From the NCBI GenBank assembly GCA_032073245.1, contig DAMANX010000009.1, positions 62,001 to 126,000 on the forward strand: a stretch of 64,000 nt of DNA, given 5' to 3'. Source of the DNA: QVMG01 sp032073245 (GTDB lineage Bacteria; Bacteroidota; Bacteroidia; Bacteroidales; Tannerellaceae). Shown here piece by piece: positions 9,009 to 17,371 of the stretch (position 1 is the stretch's first letter; each line of letters opens with the position of its first letter). Position numbers and translations under genes: made by a program. The notes under the pieces were generated by a model, which worked only from the letters and a program-made list of their open reading frames with translations, did not search any database and had not been told where the DNA came from.

Positions 9009-10306
9009 TTTTTCATCAATTCGTTAAGTAGTGAAGTATAGAGTGAGCGTTGATAGCTACCGCTTTCCTTCGCAAATACCGTATTATGCCACAAAAGAGT
9101 TAGTTCACCACCTGCATTATTGATCTCGCGGATCAGTAATAAACAGTAATCAAGGGCTTCTTTTTCATTTAATCCCATATACTTTTTCTCCTCCAGTGTA
9201 CAATCCATAATCGTCAACGGATGGAGAATAAGAGGAGATAAGCGGCGGTTTACAGGATTGATCCATTGCACGGGATGACAGGTTCCTAAACGAAAACCGG
9301 CAACATCCGCATAACCCATTGTGAAATCATCTGTAATTCCGGCTGCTTCCAATTGAATCATATCTTCGGGTTCCCGGCAGGATAGAAAATGATGGCGGCT
9401 ATAAGAAACCTTTTTGAGAGTAACCCTTTCCAAATCACTTTTTTCTCGTTTGATTCGCATCGGCTCTTTCCCTGCCTGATAACTACAATGAAGGCCGGTA
9501 ATTGCTTTATGTTTACTAATTGCTTTTATTAGCGACTGGATATCTTTGCCGCGTAGATTATAACGTGGCTTATCTTGTTTACATCTGCCTCCTGCCTTAA
9601 AGAAGTAAATTGGGGTACAATTCTTTTTGCCGATATTTTCCTGAAAATGTTTATCTTCTCTGAGAATCCACGGAAATGTATAATAAGGGTCGGCCTCGAC
9701 CGGGCCAAATATGCCCTTAAAGGAAGCTGTCAGTCCTCGTCCATCGCGAAGAGAACGAATAAACCCTTTCCAGGTACGATAAAGAAAAGGAGCATCTACA
9801 TCATGTGTGAGATAAACTTTTCGAATGCCAATACGAGTATCAGGTAATTTCAAATTAGTTTGTTGCAGCCAACTACGGAGAAGTGTACGGTATTCGTCAA
9901 CAATCGGACGATGTATAAAATCAGCACGATATGGAAGAGATTCTTTTCCGGGGAACCGTCCGTGTTCATCGCGAACATCCCGGCGGATCATTTCTTCATA
10001 GCGTGAAATAAGAAAATAAGTAGAGGCAATGATATCAGCGTGGACAATTAGAGTTGCTCCCTCTACTTCAGTTTGAGGCGTGCCGAAAAGCAGAGGAATA
10101 CCTTCAACCTCCTGTAATGGCAAAGAGGGTAGGGAAGAAGCCTTTCCATATACAGCTTCAGTAAAGAAGCCGGAAGGTATGATCACTACATTATATTTAT
10201 GAAAAACATTACGATCGGCAGTGTAACCGATCGCCTTTACCAGATTACGGGAAACATCGTCTCCCAACAGGAAACGTACAATGTATTCTACTATCTTGTC
10301 ACTCAT
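9005..10306 (-). CDS. Polysaccharide-deacetylase-like protein (DUF7033-type N-terminus)
   Basis: 433 residues. The N-terminal third resembles the domain found in front of many Bacteroidetes deacetylase-like proteins (YIVRFLLGDDVSRN ... IIASTYFLISRYEEM). The C-terminal part has the NodB-like motif VYLTHDVDAP (Asp pair and His, about residue 168), a second motif LHCSYQAG (about residue 270) and the terminal LTLLWHNTVF. This suggests de-N/O-acetylation of a glycan precursor or surface polysaccharide. No signal peptide is seen, so a cytoplasmic or membrane-face role is possible. Overlaps of 4 bp on both sides show tight coupling within the operon. Activity is an inference from motifs. Confidence 0.75.
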   Translation of the reverse strand: MSDKIVEYIVRFLLGDDVSRNLVKAIGYTADRNVFHKYNVVIIPSGFFTEAVYGKASSLPSLPLQEVEGIPLLFGTPQTEVEGATLIVHADIIASTYFLISRYEEMIRRDVRDEHGRFPGKESLPYRADFIHRPIVDEYRTLLRSWLQQTNLKLPDTRIGIRKVYLTHDVDAPFLYRTWKGFIRSLRDGRGLTASFKGIFGPVEADPYYTFPWILREDKHFQENIGKKNCTPIYFFKAGGRCKQDKPRYNLRGKDIQSLIKAISKHKAITGLHCSYQAGKEPMRIKREKSDLERVTLKKVSYSRHHFLSCREPEDMIQLEAAGITDDFTMGYADVAGFRLGTCHPVQWINPVNRRLSPLILHPLTIMDCTLEEKKYMGLNEKEALDYCLLLIREINNAGGELTLLWHNTVFAKESGSYQRSLYTSLLNELMKK

Positions 10307-11304
10307 ATCAGGCTTTTTAGCTTTAACCAGCCTCTATGTAACAAACTGAGATTTCCTTTTGTTATTGTAAAATAAGGCGTTTGTTTAGCTCCGAACTCAC
10401 GAAAGAACCTCTCGACTCCGGGGATCATTGAACCTTCGAAATCAAACTGATCACTTTTATCCGAAACATACTGAATGGCTTCCCACATCACCAGGCTATG
10501 TGCTCCCGAATCTCTATAAGCTGGATCACCACCACCTGCAATATAATAAGCCGAACTTTCCTGCCATGCTATGAAAACAGCAGCATGTAAATTTCCATCT
10601 GTATCATATCCTGCCCAAATATCTCCTTGTTCCCGTGTCCGGCAAAGGGCAACTAGTCTGGACAATAATTCCGTATGAGGAGCAGAAGACTTTCCTTGTC
10701 TTTGAAAAGTCTTGGTATATACTTTTAGCAAGTCCTCTATCGCAACCCCTTTTTCTACACGAATATTATATTTCTCTTTAGCCTTAGTGATATTTCTGCG
10801 GGTATGTGCACTCATTTCTTCCCACACTGTAGAGATCTTAAGGCCGTTAACGCCTTTAAGGGCATTAGGGGCTTTAATGGCATTATCTTCCTCCCCTTTA
10901 AGAATATAAGTATACCTTGTCGTCTGTCTAAACCCTTCCCAATAAAAAGGCAACCAATCAGTAATACTATAATGAAAATTCTGTAGAAGATGCGAATATC
11001 CCTTAACTCCTTCAATCAATTGCTTACATAACTCTTGCCTACGACTCAATTCAGAAGTATATTTGGTATCATCTGTAGCCGGAGCCAGCCAAGGCCCCAT
11101 TGTTTGAGTAAGCGGTGGCATGGAAATAACACCTTTACCAGGAAAATAAATAGGCCATGCAGCCTGTACCTGTCCTTTTTGTTCGATCCATAAGACATCC
11201 CACTTGCTTTCACCACATACCTCATCCAACCACCAATCCCGCGAGAATAGTGGAATGGTCTTTTCTGTAGTACACAGCAAACGATATTTGTCTTTGTTGG
11301 TCAT
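10303..11304 (-). CDS. FemAB/GNAT-like acyltransferase, first gene of polysaccharide operon
   Basis: 333 residues with the double-GNAT (FemAB/BioF2-like) signature. Examples are WWLDEVCGESKWDVLW near the start, SAHTRRNITKAKEKYNIRVEKG around residues 165-187, and LHAAVFIAWQESSAYYIAGGGDPAYRDSGAHSLVMWEAI around 230-270. Relatives add amino acids or acyl groups to cell-wall or polysaccharide precursors; the substrate here is unknown. It heads the five-gene operon 11304-5499 and overlaps the next gene by 4 bp. An internal run of three-residue repeats (NAI KAP NAL KGV NGL, about residues 140-155) encoded by 9-bp repeats is unusual for the family. Confidence 0.75.
   Translation of the reverse strand: MTNKDKYRLLCTTEKTIPLFSRDWWLDEVCGESKWDVLWIEQKGQVQAAWPIYFPGKGVISMPPLTQTMGPWLAPATDDTKYTSELSRRQELCKQLIEGVKGYSHLLQNFHYSITDWLPFYWEGFRQTTRYTYILKGEEDNAIKAPNALKGVNGLKISTVWEEMSAHTRRNITKAKEKYNIRVEKGVAIEDLLKVYTKTFQRQGKSSAPHTELLSRLVALCRTREQGDIWAGYDTDGNLHAAVFIAWQESSAYYIAGGGDPAYRDSGAHSLVMWEAIQYVSDKSDQFDFEGSMIPGVERFFREFGAKQTPYFTITKGNLSLLHRGWLKLKSLI
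10838..10886. repeat. In-frame 9-bp degenerate tandem repeat inside FemAB-like gene
   Basis: Five to six 9-bp units (for example GCCTTTAAG, GGCATTAGG, GGCTTTAAT on the + strand) give the peptide NAIKAPNALKGVNGLK. The rest of the gene has no such low-complexity stretch. Confidence 0.65.
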
Positions 11305-11326
11305 TAAGCTTTTGTAGTAAACTTAA

Positions 11327-11341
11327 AACGTCATAGACGTT
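11327..11341 (-). terminator. Small palindrome AACGTC-N3-GACGTT
   Basis: Perfect 6-bp arms with a 3-nt loop, followed on the minus strand by TTTAAG. It lies between recA and the polysaccharide operon. It may be a weak terminator or a protein-binding site. Confidence 0.4.
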
Positions 11342-11388
11342 CCATTATTGTAGATATTCATTATCAAACTAATCTTTCTACAAAAATG

Positions 11389-11405
11389 AAACGTCTACGA
11401 CGTTT
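11389..11405 (-). terminator. Palindrome AAACGTC-N3-GACGTTT after recA
   Basis: 7-bp perfect arms, 15 nt past the recA stop on the minus strand, followed by CATTTTTG. This is the best candidate recA terminator. It has the same stem sequence as the palindrome at 11327. Confidence 0.5.
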
Positions 11406-11419
11406 AGCTACACTTTGTT

Positions 11420-12445
11420 TTATTTATTTTTCAGTGCTTCCATAATCAATCCGGTTAACTCTTCAGCCAACTCAGGATTGTCATTGACAAGTTGCTTTGC
11501 AGCATCACGTCCTTGTCCAAGTTTGCTGTCATTGTAGCTAAACCAGGAACCGCTCTTTTTGATAATGCCCAAGTCAACACCTAAGTCAATGATCTCACCA
11601 GCCTGAGAGATACCTTCTCCAAACATGATATCAAATTCTGCTTTACGGAATGGAGGTGCCACTTTGTTCTTTACTACTTTCACACGTGTAAGATATCCTT
11701 TTACTTCGTCGCCATCCTTGATTGCTGTGGCACGGCGAATATCCAAACGGATAGAAGCATAAAATTTCAATGCATTACCACCTGTAGTTGTTTCAGGATT
11801 ACCAAACATTACACCAATCTTATCACGTAGCTGGTTGATGAAGATACAAGTAGTATTTGTTTTACTGATAGTTCCTGTCAACTTACGCAATGCCTGAGAC
11901 ATCAATCGGGCTTGTAATCCCATCTTACTGTCACCCATATCTCCTTCAATCTCTGCTTTAGGAGTCAAGGCTGCAACAGAGTCAATTACAATAATATCGA
12001 ATGCCGAAGAGCGGATCAATTGTTCAGCAATTTCTAATGCCTGTTCCCCGTTATCCGGTTGAGATATATATAGGTTATCGATGTCAACTCCTAATTTAGC
12101 TGCATAAAAGCGATCGAAAGCATGCTCTGCATCAATAAATGCAGCGATACCACCTGCTTTTTGTGCTTCAGCAATTGCATGAATAGCGAGTGTTGTTTTA
12201 CCTGAAGATTCCGGTCCGTATATTTCTATTACGCGGCCACGTGGAAAACCACCCACTCCAAGTGCTACATTCAATCCGATGGATCCGGTAGAAATAACTT
12301 CCACCTGTTCAACATTTTCGTCACCCATCTTCATGATAGAACCTTTGCCATAGGTTTTTTCAATCTTTTCCATTGCTGCGCGAAGCGCTTTCAGTTTATC
12401 AGCATTGGCGCCTTCGGCTGCCTGTTTCATTTCTTCTTTTGCCAT
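11420..12445 (-). CDS. recA: Recombinase RecA
   Basis: DNA-dependent ATPase that forms filaments on single-stranded DNA, drives strand exchange and triggers LexA-type autocleavage. 341 residues. Walker A GPESSGKTT at residues 77-85; Walker B-like IIVIDSVAALTPKAEIEG; L1/L2 DNA-binding loops including MFGNPETTTGGNALKFYAS; C-terminal domain present but with a short tail. It follows bcp by 25 nt on the same strand, so it probably shares a transcript with bcp and the upstream dehydrogenase. No obvious SOS-type box was recognised in the small gap. Confidence 0.98.
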   Translation of the reverse strand: MAKEEMKQAAEGANADKLKALRAAMEKIEKTYGKGSIMKMGDENVEQVEVISTGSIGLNVALGVGGFPRGRVIEIYGPESSGKTTLAIHAIAEAQKAGGIAAFIDAEHAFDRFYAAKLGVDIDNLYISQPDNGEQALEIAEQLIRSSAFDIIVIDSVAALTPKAEIEGDMGDSKMGLQARLMSQALRKLTGTISKTNTTCIFINQLRDKIGVMFGNPETTTGGNALKFYASIRLDIRRATAIKDGDEVKGYLTRVKVVKNKVAPPFRKAEFDIMFGEGISQAGEIIDLGVDLGIIKKSGSWFSYNDSKLGQGRDAAKQLVNDNPELAEELTGLIMEALKNK

Positions 12446-12470
12446 TTGTTCTGTTTGTTTCTAAAGATTA

Positions 12471-12932
12471 TTATTTAGTAAGAATTTGGTTGGCATGGTC
12501 TTTTGTTTTCACCTCTTTCGGGCCGATAATCTTTTCAATAATCCCTTCCTCGTTAATAATAAAGGTGGTACGGTTTGTTCCCATGTATTTACGTCCGTAC
12601 ATACTCTTTTCTGCCCAAACACCGAATTGCTGCTGCAAAGTAGTGTCGGTATCGGCTATCAGGTTAAAAGGCAACTCGTGTTTCTCTATAAAGTTCTGAT
12701 GCGATTTCGCACTGTCTTTACTTACGCCAATAACCTCATAACCCGCTTTTCTCAAGTCTTCATAACCATCACGGAGACTGCATGCTTCTGCTGTACAACC
12801 GCTCGTGTTATCTTTGGGATAGAAATACAGAGCCAGCTTCTTCCCTTTGAAATCGCTCAGTTTTATATCATTCCCGTTCTGATCTTTCCCTAATACTTCG
12901 GGAGCTTTATCACCAATGTTCATCATACTCAA
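12471..12932 (-). CDS. bcp: Thiol peroxidase Bcp (atypical 2-Cys peroxiredoxin)
   Basis: Cytoplasmic peroxiredoxin that reduces hydrogen peroxide and organic hydroperoxides using thioredoxin. 153 residues, normal length. The active site FYPKDNTSGCTAEACSLRD carries the peroxidatic Cys46 and resolving Cys51, the spacing (C-X4-C) of the Bcp/PrxQ class. The start follows the upstream gene with no gap (12933/12932). Lying between a polyamine-type dehydrogenase and recA, it is probably co-transcribed with both. Confidence 0.95.
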   Translation of the reverse strand: MSMMNIGDKAPEVLGKDQNGNDIKLSDFKGKKLALYFYPKDNTSGCTAEACSLRDGYEDLRKAGYEVIGVSKDSAKSHQNFIEKHELPFNLIADTDTTLQQQFGVWAEKSMYGRKYMGTNRTTFIINEEGIIEKIIGPKEVKTKDHANQILTK

Positions 12933-14126
12933 TTACAGTTCAAGATCAATATTGAATAATTCATGCCAGGGTAGACCTTGTTCGTTCAGTTCCTTCATAA
13001 ATGGATCCGGGTTGAACTCTTCTACATTCCATACACCCGGTTTTTTCCATACATTTTGCAGGAAGAGTTTGGCACCAATCATTGCCGGAACACCTGTGGT
13101 ATAACTTACTGCCTGAGCGCCAGTTTCTTCATAAGCAATCCGGTGACTGGCATTGTTGTATACATAATAAGTCAATTCCTTACCATCCTTCATACCCCGG
13201 ATGCGACAACCGATAGAAGTTTCACCTTCGTAGTTTTCTCCCAGTGATCCCGGATCAGGTAAAACAGCTTTCAGGAATTGAATAGGTACTATTTCAACAC
13301 CATTATACATAATCGGTTTAATGCTATCCATACCGATGTTTTGTATAACACGAAGATGTGTCAGGTATTCCTGTCCGAATGTCATCCAGAAACGGGCACG
13401 CTTGATAGTTGGGAAGTTCTTAACCAAGCTTTCCAGTTCTTCATGATACATCAGATAGGATTCGCGAGGCCCGATATTCGGGTAATTCAACGATTTATGC
13501 ACTGATAACGGATCGGTTTCTTTCCATTCTCCGTTTTCAAAGTATTTACCCCGTTGAGTGATCTCACGGATATTGATTTCCGGATTAAAGTTAGTTGCAA
13601 ATGCTTTGTGATGGTCACCGGCATTACAATCGACAATATCCAGATATTGTATTTCATCAAAATGATGTTTGTCTGCATAAGCAGTAAATATACTTGTTAC
13701 TCCCGGGTCGAAACCACAACCGAGTATAGCAGTAAGTCCTGCTTTTTCAAAGCGGTCTTTGTATGCCCATTGCCAGCTGTATTCATACTTAGCAACATCC
13801 AATGGTTCATAGTTTGCCGTATCCAGATAGCTTACGCCATACTCCAAACAGGCGTCCATAATAGACAGGTCTTGATAGGGCAGGGCAAGGTTGACAACCA
13901 AATCCGGTTGATACGACTTAAATAAAGCAACCAGTTCGTCCACATTGTCGGCATTAACCTGAGCAGTTTCTACCTTCATGTTTTTGATATCTGCAGCAAT
14001 CTGATCCGCTTTGCTTTTTGTCCGGGTAGCCACCATAATATCAGTAAAGACATCTGCATTCATTGCCATCTTCTTTACGGCTACGGTACTTACACCTCCT
14101 GCGCCAATAACTAATACTTTTCCCAT
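12933..14126 (-). CDS. Saccharopine dehydrogenase family; probable carboxy(nor)spermidine dehydrogenase
   Basis: 397 residues with an N-terminal NAD(P) fold GKVLVIGAGGVSTVAVKK (residues 2-19). The family C-terminal domain follows: FDPGVTSIFTAYA, YLDIVDCNAGDHH, and GVPAMIGAKLFLQ. In Bacteroides the homologue of this length works in the carboxyspermidine route of spermidine synthesis (putrescine plus aspartate semialdehyde to carboxyspermidine), which is established knowledge for the family. Assignment of this copy is by resemblance. It is the first gene of the unit with bcp and recA. A TATATTTG promoter lies about 58 nt upstream. True saccharopine or lysine metabolism is less likely. Confidence 0.85.
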   Translation of the reverse strand: MGKVLVIGAGGVSTVAVKKMAMNADVFTDIMVATRTKSKADQIAADIKNMKVETAQVNADNVDELVALFKSYQPDLVVNLALPYQDLSIMDACLEYGVSYLDTANYEPLDVAKYEYSWQWAYKDRFEKAGLTAILGCGFDPGVTSIFTAYADKHHFDEIQYLDIVDCNAGDHHKAFATNFNPEINIREITQRGKYFENGEWKETDPLSVHKSLNYPNIGPRESYLMYHEELESLVKNFPTIKRARFWMTFGQEYLTHLRVIQNIGMDSIKPIMYNGVEIVPIQFLKAVLPDPGSLGENYEGETSIGCRIRGMKDGKELTYYVYNNASHRIAYEETGAQAVSYTTGVPAMIGAKLFLQNVWKKPGVWNVEEFNPDPFMKELNEQGLPWHELFNIDLEL

Positions 14127-14183
14127 GTATTTAAAAGAATTAATCTTGTTATTAATTGTTTACTTAGTTTTGAAACCAAGGAA

Positions 14184-14191
14184 CAAATATA
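14184..14191 (-). promoter_or_regulatory. -7 element (TATATTTG) for dehydrogenase-bcp-recA unit
   Basis: Exact TAnnTTTG match on the minus strand, 57 nt before the ATG at 14126. No convincing -33 TTTG box was found at the right distance. Confidence 0.45.
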
Positions 14192-14235
14192 AGAGTAATC
14201 TTTGAATAATTTACAGCGAGGGTAGAAGATTAATT

Positions 14236-14330
14236 CTATCGCATAAAAGAGCAAAGCTCTGCAAATAAAATAATAAAGCTCTGCTATGAAAAGGATAAAC
14301 ATTGTTGAAGAAAGGAAGAAGCTCTTATCT
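14236..14330. repeat. 21-22-bp-period degenerate repeat overlapping a promoter
   Basis: Units beginning CTATCG/CTCTGC/CTCTTA start at 14236, 14257, 14279 and 14322, with a weaker unit at 14301. Spacings are 21-22 bp and units end in A-rich runs such as AATAAAG. The array covers the -33/-7 region of the following methyltransferase gene. The rest of the 14127-14337 gap is the divergent promoter region. Confidence 0.6.
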
Positions 14331-14333
14331 TTG
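14326..14333 (+). promoter_or_regulatory. -7 element (TATCTTTG) abutting a start codon
   Basis: TATCTTTG with a TTGTTG-like -33 region about 19 bp upstream (14302-14307). The ATG at 14338 begins only 4 nt downstream, so the mRNA should be leaderless or nearly so. Confidence 0.6.
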
Positions 14334-14337
14334 CAGT

Positions 14338-15522
14338 ATGAAACTGGATGTAGAAACAAAAGCTTTTATCAGAGAACATGCAGGAGATGACCTCACTCGT
14401 TTACTCTTAAGCGCTTCACGTTATCCGGAGATTGATATCCCATTTGCAGTGGATCAAATAGGTGCACGTCGTCAGATCCGGGAGAAACTTCCGGAATGGT
14501 ATGCTAATGAGGAATTGATTTTTCCGGCGCGTATTGCTGCTGAGCAATGTTCTTCTGAATCGACTGCCCTTTATAAACAACAGTTAATAGGAGAAAGGGA
14601 TATCGTATGTGATCTGACGGGAGGTTTAGGAATAGATAGTTATTTCTTTTCTAAAAAGGCGAAAGAAGTGATTTATATAGAAAGATTCCCAGCATATTGT
14701 GAAGCAGCCCAGCATAATTTTGAGATACTCAATGCCCGTAATATATCAGTGAAAAATGGCAATGCGACAGAGTTATTCTGTTCATTAGATAAAGTCGATG
14801 TCTTTTATATAGACCCGGCACGCAGAGGAGAAGGAAATAAACGCGTCTTTGCTTTATCTGATTGCGAACCTGATTTAACAATTCTACTTCCCGATCTCCT
14901 CCGTTATGCCACTAAAGTCATCGCAAAGATATCTCCTATGGCAGATATCCGCCAAACACTTGAAATGCTTCCCGAAATAACGGAAGTGCATGTGCTTTCG
15001 GTAAAGAATGAGTGTAAGGAATTATTGTTTGTGATTGAACAAGGTAATAAAGCCTCTCCAGAAATTCATTGTTTAAATATAACTTCACAAGAGCAGGAGT
15101 ATCCTTTTATATTTAGAATGGATAATGAGTCGGGTCTTATTATTCCTTTTGCATCAGTAATACAGTCTTATTTATATGAACCCAATTCTTCTATCCTAAA
15201 AGCGGGTGCTTTTAAATCAGTTTCCCATCAATATGGATTGGAGAAACTGGATGTTAGTAGCCATTTGTATACTTCCAATAAATTTGTGGAGGATTTCCCC
15301 GGAAGGATATTTAAGGTTATGCACGTACATCCATTTACCGGAAAACTTTGCAAAACGATAACACGGCAAATTCCACAAGCAAATATCACTACACGAAATT
15401 TCCCTCTATCTGTAGAAGAATTGCGTAAACGAACGCGGATAACAGATGGGGGAGAGGTTTACCTTTTTGCTACGACTCTTGCTAATGATCAAAGAGTTTT
15501 AATAGAATGCCGGAAAGTATAG
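14338..15522 (+). CDS. Class I SAM-dependent methyltransferase, THUMP-like
   Basis: 394 residues from MKLDVETKAF. The SAM-binding motif I is DLTGGLGIDSYFFS (about residues 105-118), followed by VIYIER (motif II) and VDVFYIDPARR (motif IV, about residues 160-170). The C-terminal half (HPFTGKLCKTITRQIP ... TRNFPLSVEELRKRTRITDGGEVYLFATTL) matches the Bacteroidetes proteins named THUMP-like or class I methyltransferase, probably acting on RNA. An in-frame ATG at 14302 exists, but the -7 box lies between the two, so 14338 is preferred. The gene converges on the transporter at 15533. The RNA target is unknown. Confidence 0.82.
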   Translation: MKLDVETKAFIREHAGDDLTRLLLSASRYPEIDIPFAVDQIGARRQIREKLPEWYANEELIFPARIAAEQCSSESTALYKQQLIGERDIVCDLTGGLGIDSYFFSKKAKEVIYIERFPAYCEAAQHNFEILNARNISVKNGNATELFCSLDKVDVFYIDPARRGEGNKRVFALSDCEPDLTILLPDLLRYATKVIAKISPMADIRQTLEMLPEITEVHVLSVKNECKELLFVIEQGNKASPEIHCLNITSQEQEYPFIFRMDNESGLIIPFASVIQSYLYEPNSSILKAGAFKSVSHQYGLEKLDVSSHLYTSNKFVEDFPGRIFKVMHVHPFTGKLCKTITRQIPQANITTRNFPLSVEELRKRTRITDGGEVYLFATTLANDQRVLIECRKV

Positions 15523-15532
15523 AATGGATATA

Positions 15533-17206
15533 TTACATAAAAAGTAATAATATCAATTGCGCTGTAATGACACGCGTAAACATGGTGAGAGGATAGACAG
15601 TTGCGTAAGATACAGATGGCTCATCTCCCTCAACAGTAGTGTTAGCATAAGTAAGTGCCATAGGGTTGGCCATACTGCCGCAAAGCATTCCAACATTCTG
15701 TGCATAATCGACTTTAAAGAATTTCGACGCCGTAAAACCAACAAGCAAAACAGGAACCATTGTTAAAGCAAAACCTATACCAATCCATAAAAGTCCTTCC
15801 GGGCGAAAAACAGTCTCAAAGAAGTGAGCTCCGGAATCAATACCTAATCCTGCCAGATAGATCACAATGCCTAACTGACGAAGCATAAGGTTAGCACTTT
15901 GTGTGGTATAGGTTGTAAGATGTAAACGCGGGCCAAAAGCTCCCATAAGTATACCTACAATAATAGGTCCCCCTGCTATTCCTAGTTTTACAGGCATGCT
16001 TACTCCCGGAATGGCGATTGGAATGGCGCCAAGTATAACTCCCAAAGTGATACCCACGAAGACAGACATCAGATTCGGGTTGTCTAATCGTTTGATTTCA
16101 TCTCCAAGAATCTTTCCCACATTGTTAACAGCAGCAGCTTCTCCTACAATGGTTAGACGGTCACCAAGCTGTAACCGTAGATCACGTGATGCAATAAGGT
16201 CAATACCGGCACGGTTGACACGTGTTATATTTATTCCGTATAAGTTGCGCAAACGTAATGTTCCCAGTTTAACGCCATTTATCTTTTCCTGAGTAACAAC
16301 AATACGGCGTGAAATAAGATTACGGTCGACTGCGTTCCAATCAATGTCTTCCCGGTTCCAATCCACATTCTCCTGTTCGCCGAACAGTGCTTTGATAGCA
16401 TCAACATCTTCTTTGGAAGAGATAATCAATAAGTGATCATTTTCCTTCAAAAGAGTTTCAGAGGTGGGTATGGTAACTTTTCCTTTGCTCCAAACACGTG
16501 AGATAACAAATTTGATTCGCACCAGTTTCATTACTTCCTGAATGCTTTTATTATATATAGCAGGGTTACAAACGAGAAACTCAGCTACATTCGCTTGTGG
16601 CATTTTTTTACTTTTCCCTTTCTCCGTTTCTTCTTCATTGGAGAACATTTTTTTGAGTACTATGATAGCCAGTATTACTCCAATAACCCCTAGAGGGTAA
16701 GCAACAGCACATCCGAGAGCCATTTCGGTAACTCCTAATGTATTCCCAGGTTCTATCTGATGAAGTGTTTGTTGAGCAGCTCCAAGTACAGGTGTATTTG
16801 TTACTGCTCCAGAAAGAATTCCTACAAGGGTTGGAAGGGATATATGTGTCACTTTATGGAATAGGAGAGTCATAAGCAATCCAAGGAATATAACGCTTAA
16901 TGCCATCATATTTAACTGAAGCCCTCCTTTTTTTAGTGAACCGAAAAAACCTGGCCCTACCTGTAATCCTAAAGAATATACAAAAAGAATCAAGCCAAAA
17001 CTCTGGGCAAAGAAGAGCATGTCTTTATTAATCTCCAACCCAAAATGTCCGGCAATAATCCCTGCAAAAAAGACGAAAGTAACTCCTAATGATATCCCCC
17101 AGAATTTAATTCTTCCAAGTAATAAACCAATTGCTGATACAAAAGAAATTGCGGCAATAGCTTTTAGCACAGGGGAATCAAGTAGCAGTTCAAGCAACCA
17201 GTCCAT
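15533..17206 (-). CDS. AspT/YidE/YbjL-family transporter with TrkA-C domains
   Basis: Inner-membrane transporter, 557 residues. Two AspT/YidE/YbjL duplication domains (about residues 15-180 and 385-555) each hold several hydrophobic helices. Two RCK/TrkA-C-like ligand-binding domains lie between them (about 205-290 and 295-375; for example LRLQLGDRLTIVGEAAAV). This layout is typical of YidE/YbjL proteins and the aspartate:alanine exchanger AspT. Substrate is not known for most members. The promoter TATCTTTG lies 23 nt upstream. The gene ends 10 bp from the convergent methyltransferase stop. Confidence 0.88.
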   Translation of the reverse strand: MDWLLELLLDSPVLKAIAAISFVSAIGLLLGRIKFWGISLGVTFVFFAGIIAGHFGLEINKDMLFFAQSFGLILFVYSLGLQVGPGFFGSLKKGGLQLNMMALSVIFLGLLMTLLFHKVTHISLPTLVGILSGAVTNTPVLGAAQQTLHQIEPGNTLGVTEMALGCAVAYPLGVIGVILAIIVLKKMFSNEEETEKGKSKKMPQANVAEFLVCNPAIYNKSIQEVMKLVRIKFVISRVWSKGKVTIPTSETLLKENDHLLIISSKEDVDAIKALFGEQENVDWNREDIDWNAVDRNLISRRIVVTQEKINGVKLGTLRLRNLYGINITRVNRAGIDLIASRDLRLQLGDRLTIVGEAAAVNNVGKILGDEIKRLDNPNLMSVFVGITLGVILGAIPIAIPGVSMPVKLGIAGGPIIVGILMGAFGPRLHLTTYTTQSANLMLRQLGIVIYLAGLGIDSGAHFFETVFRPEGLLWIGIGFALTMVPVLLVGFTASKFFKVDYAQNVGMLCGSMANPMALTYANTTVEGDEPSVSYATVYPLTMFTRVITAQLILLLFM

Positions 17207-17229
17207 AGTTTTCTGCGTTATTTACGCTG

Positions 17230-17237
17230 CAAAGATA
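17230..17237 (-). promoter_or_regulatory. -7 element (TATCTTTG) for AspT-like transporter
   Basis: Exact TAnnTTTG on the minus strand, 23 nt before the ATG at 17206; no clear -33 box. Confidence 0.5.
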
Positions 17238-17307
17238 CGGCATAAAGTGATATAATTAATCATTTCAAAGAAATAAGCCTGTGTTAATATACAAGTCGTT
17301 AGCCAAC

Positions 17308-17345
17308 AAAAAAGAGGATGTATTTTTTGATACACCCTCTTTTTT
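17308..17345 (-). terminator. Intrinsic terminator after susD (17372)
   Basis: Stem of 15 bp with one mismatch (arms 17308-17322 and 17331-17345, 8-nt loop) flanked by A/T runs, so it can work on both strands. It sits 27 nt past the stop of the minus-strand susD. Confidence 0.85.
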
Positions 17346-17371
17346 ATTTTCAGTATAAATGTAAAGAATAA

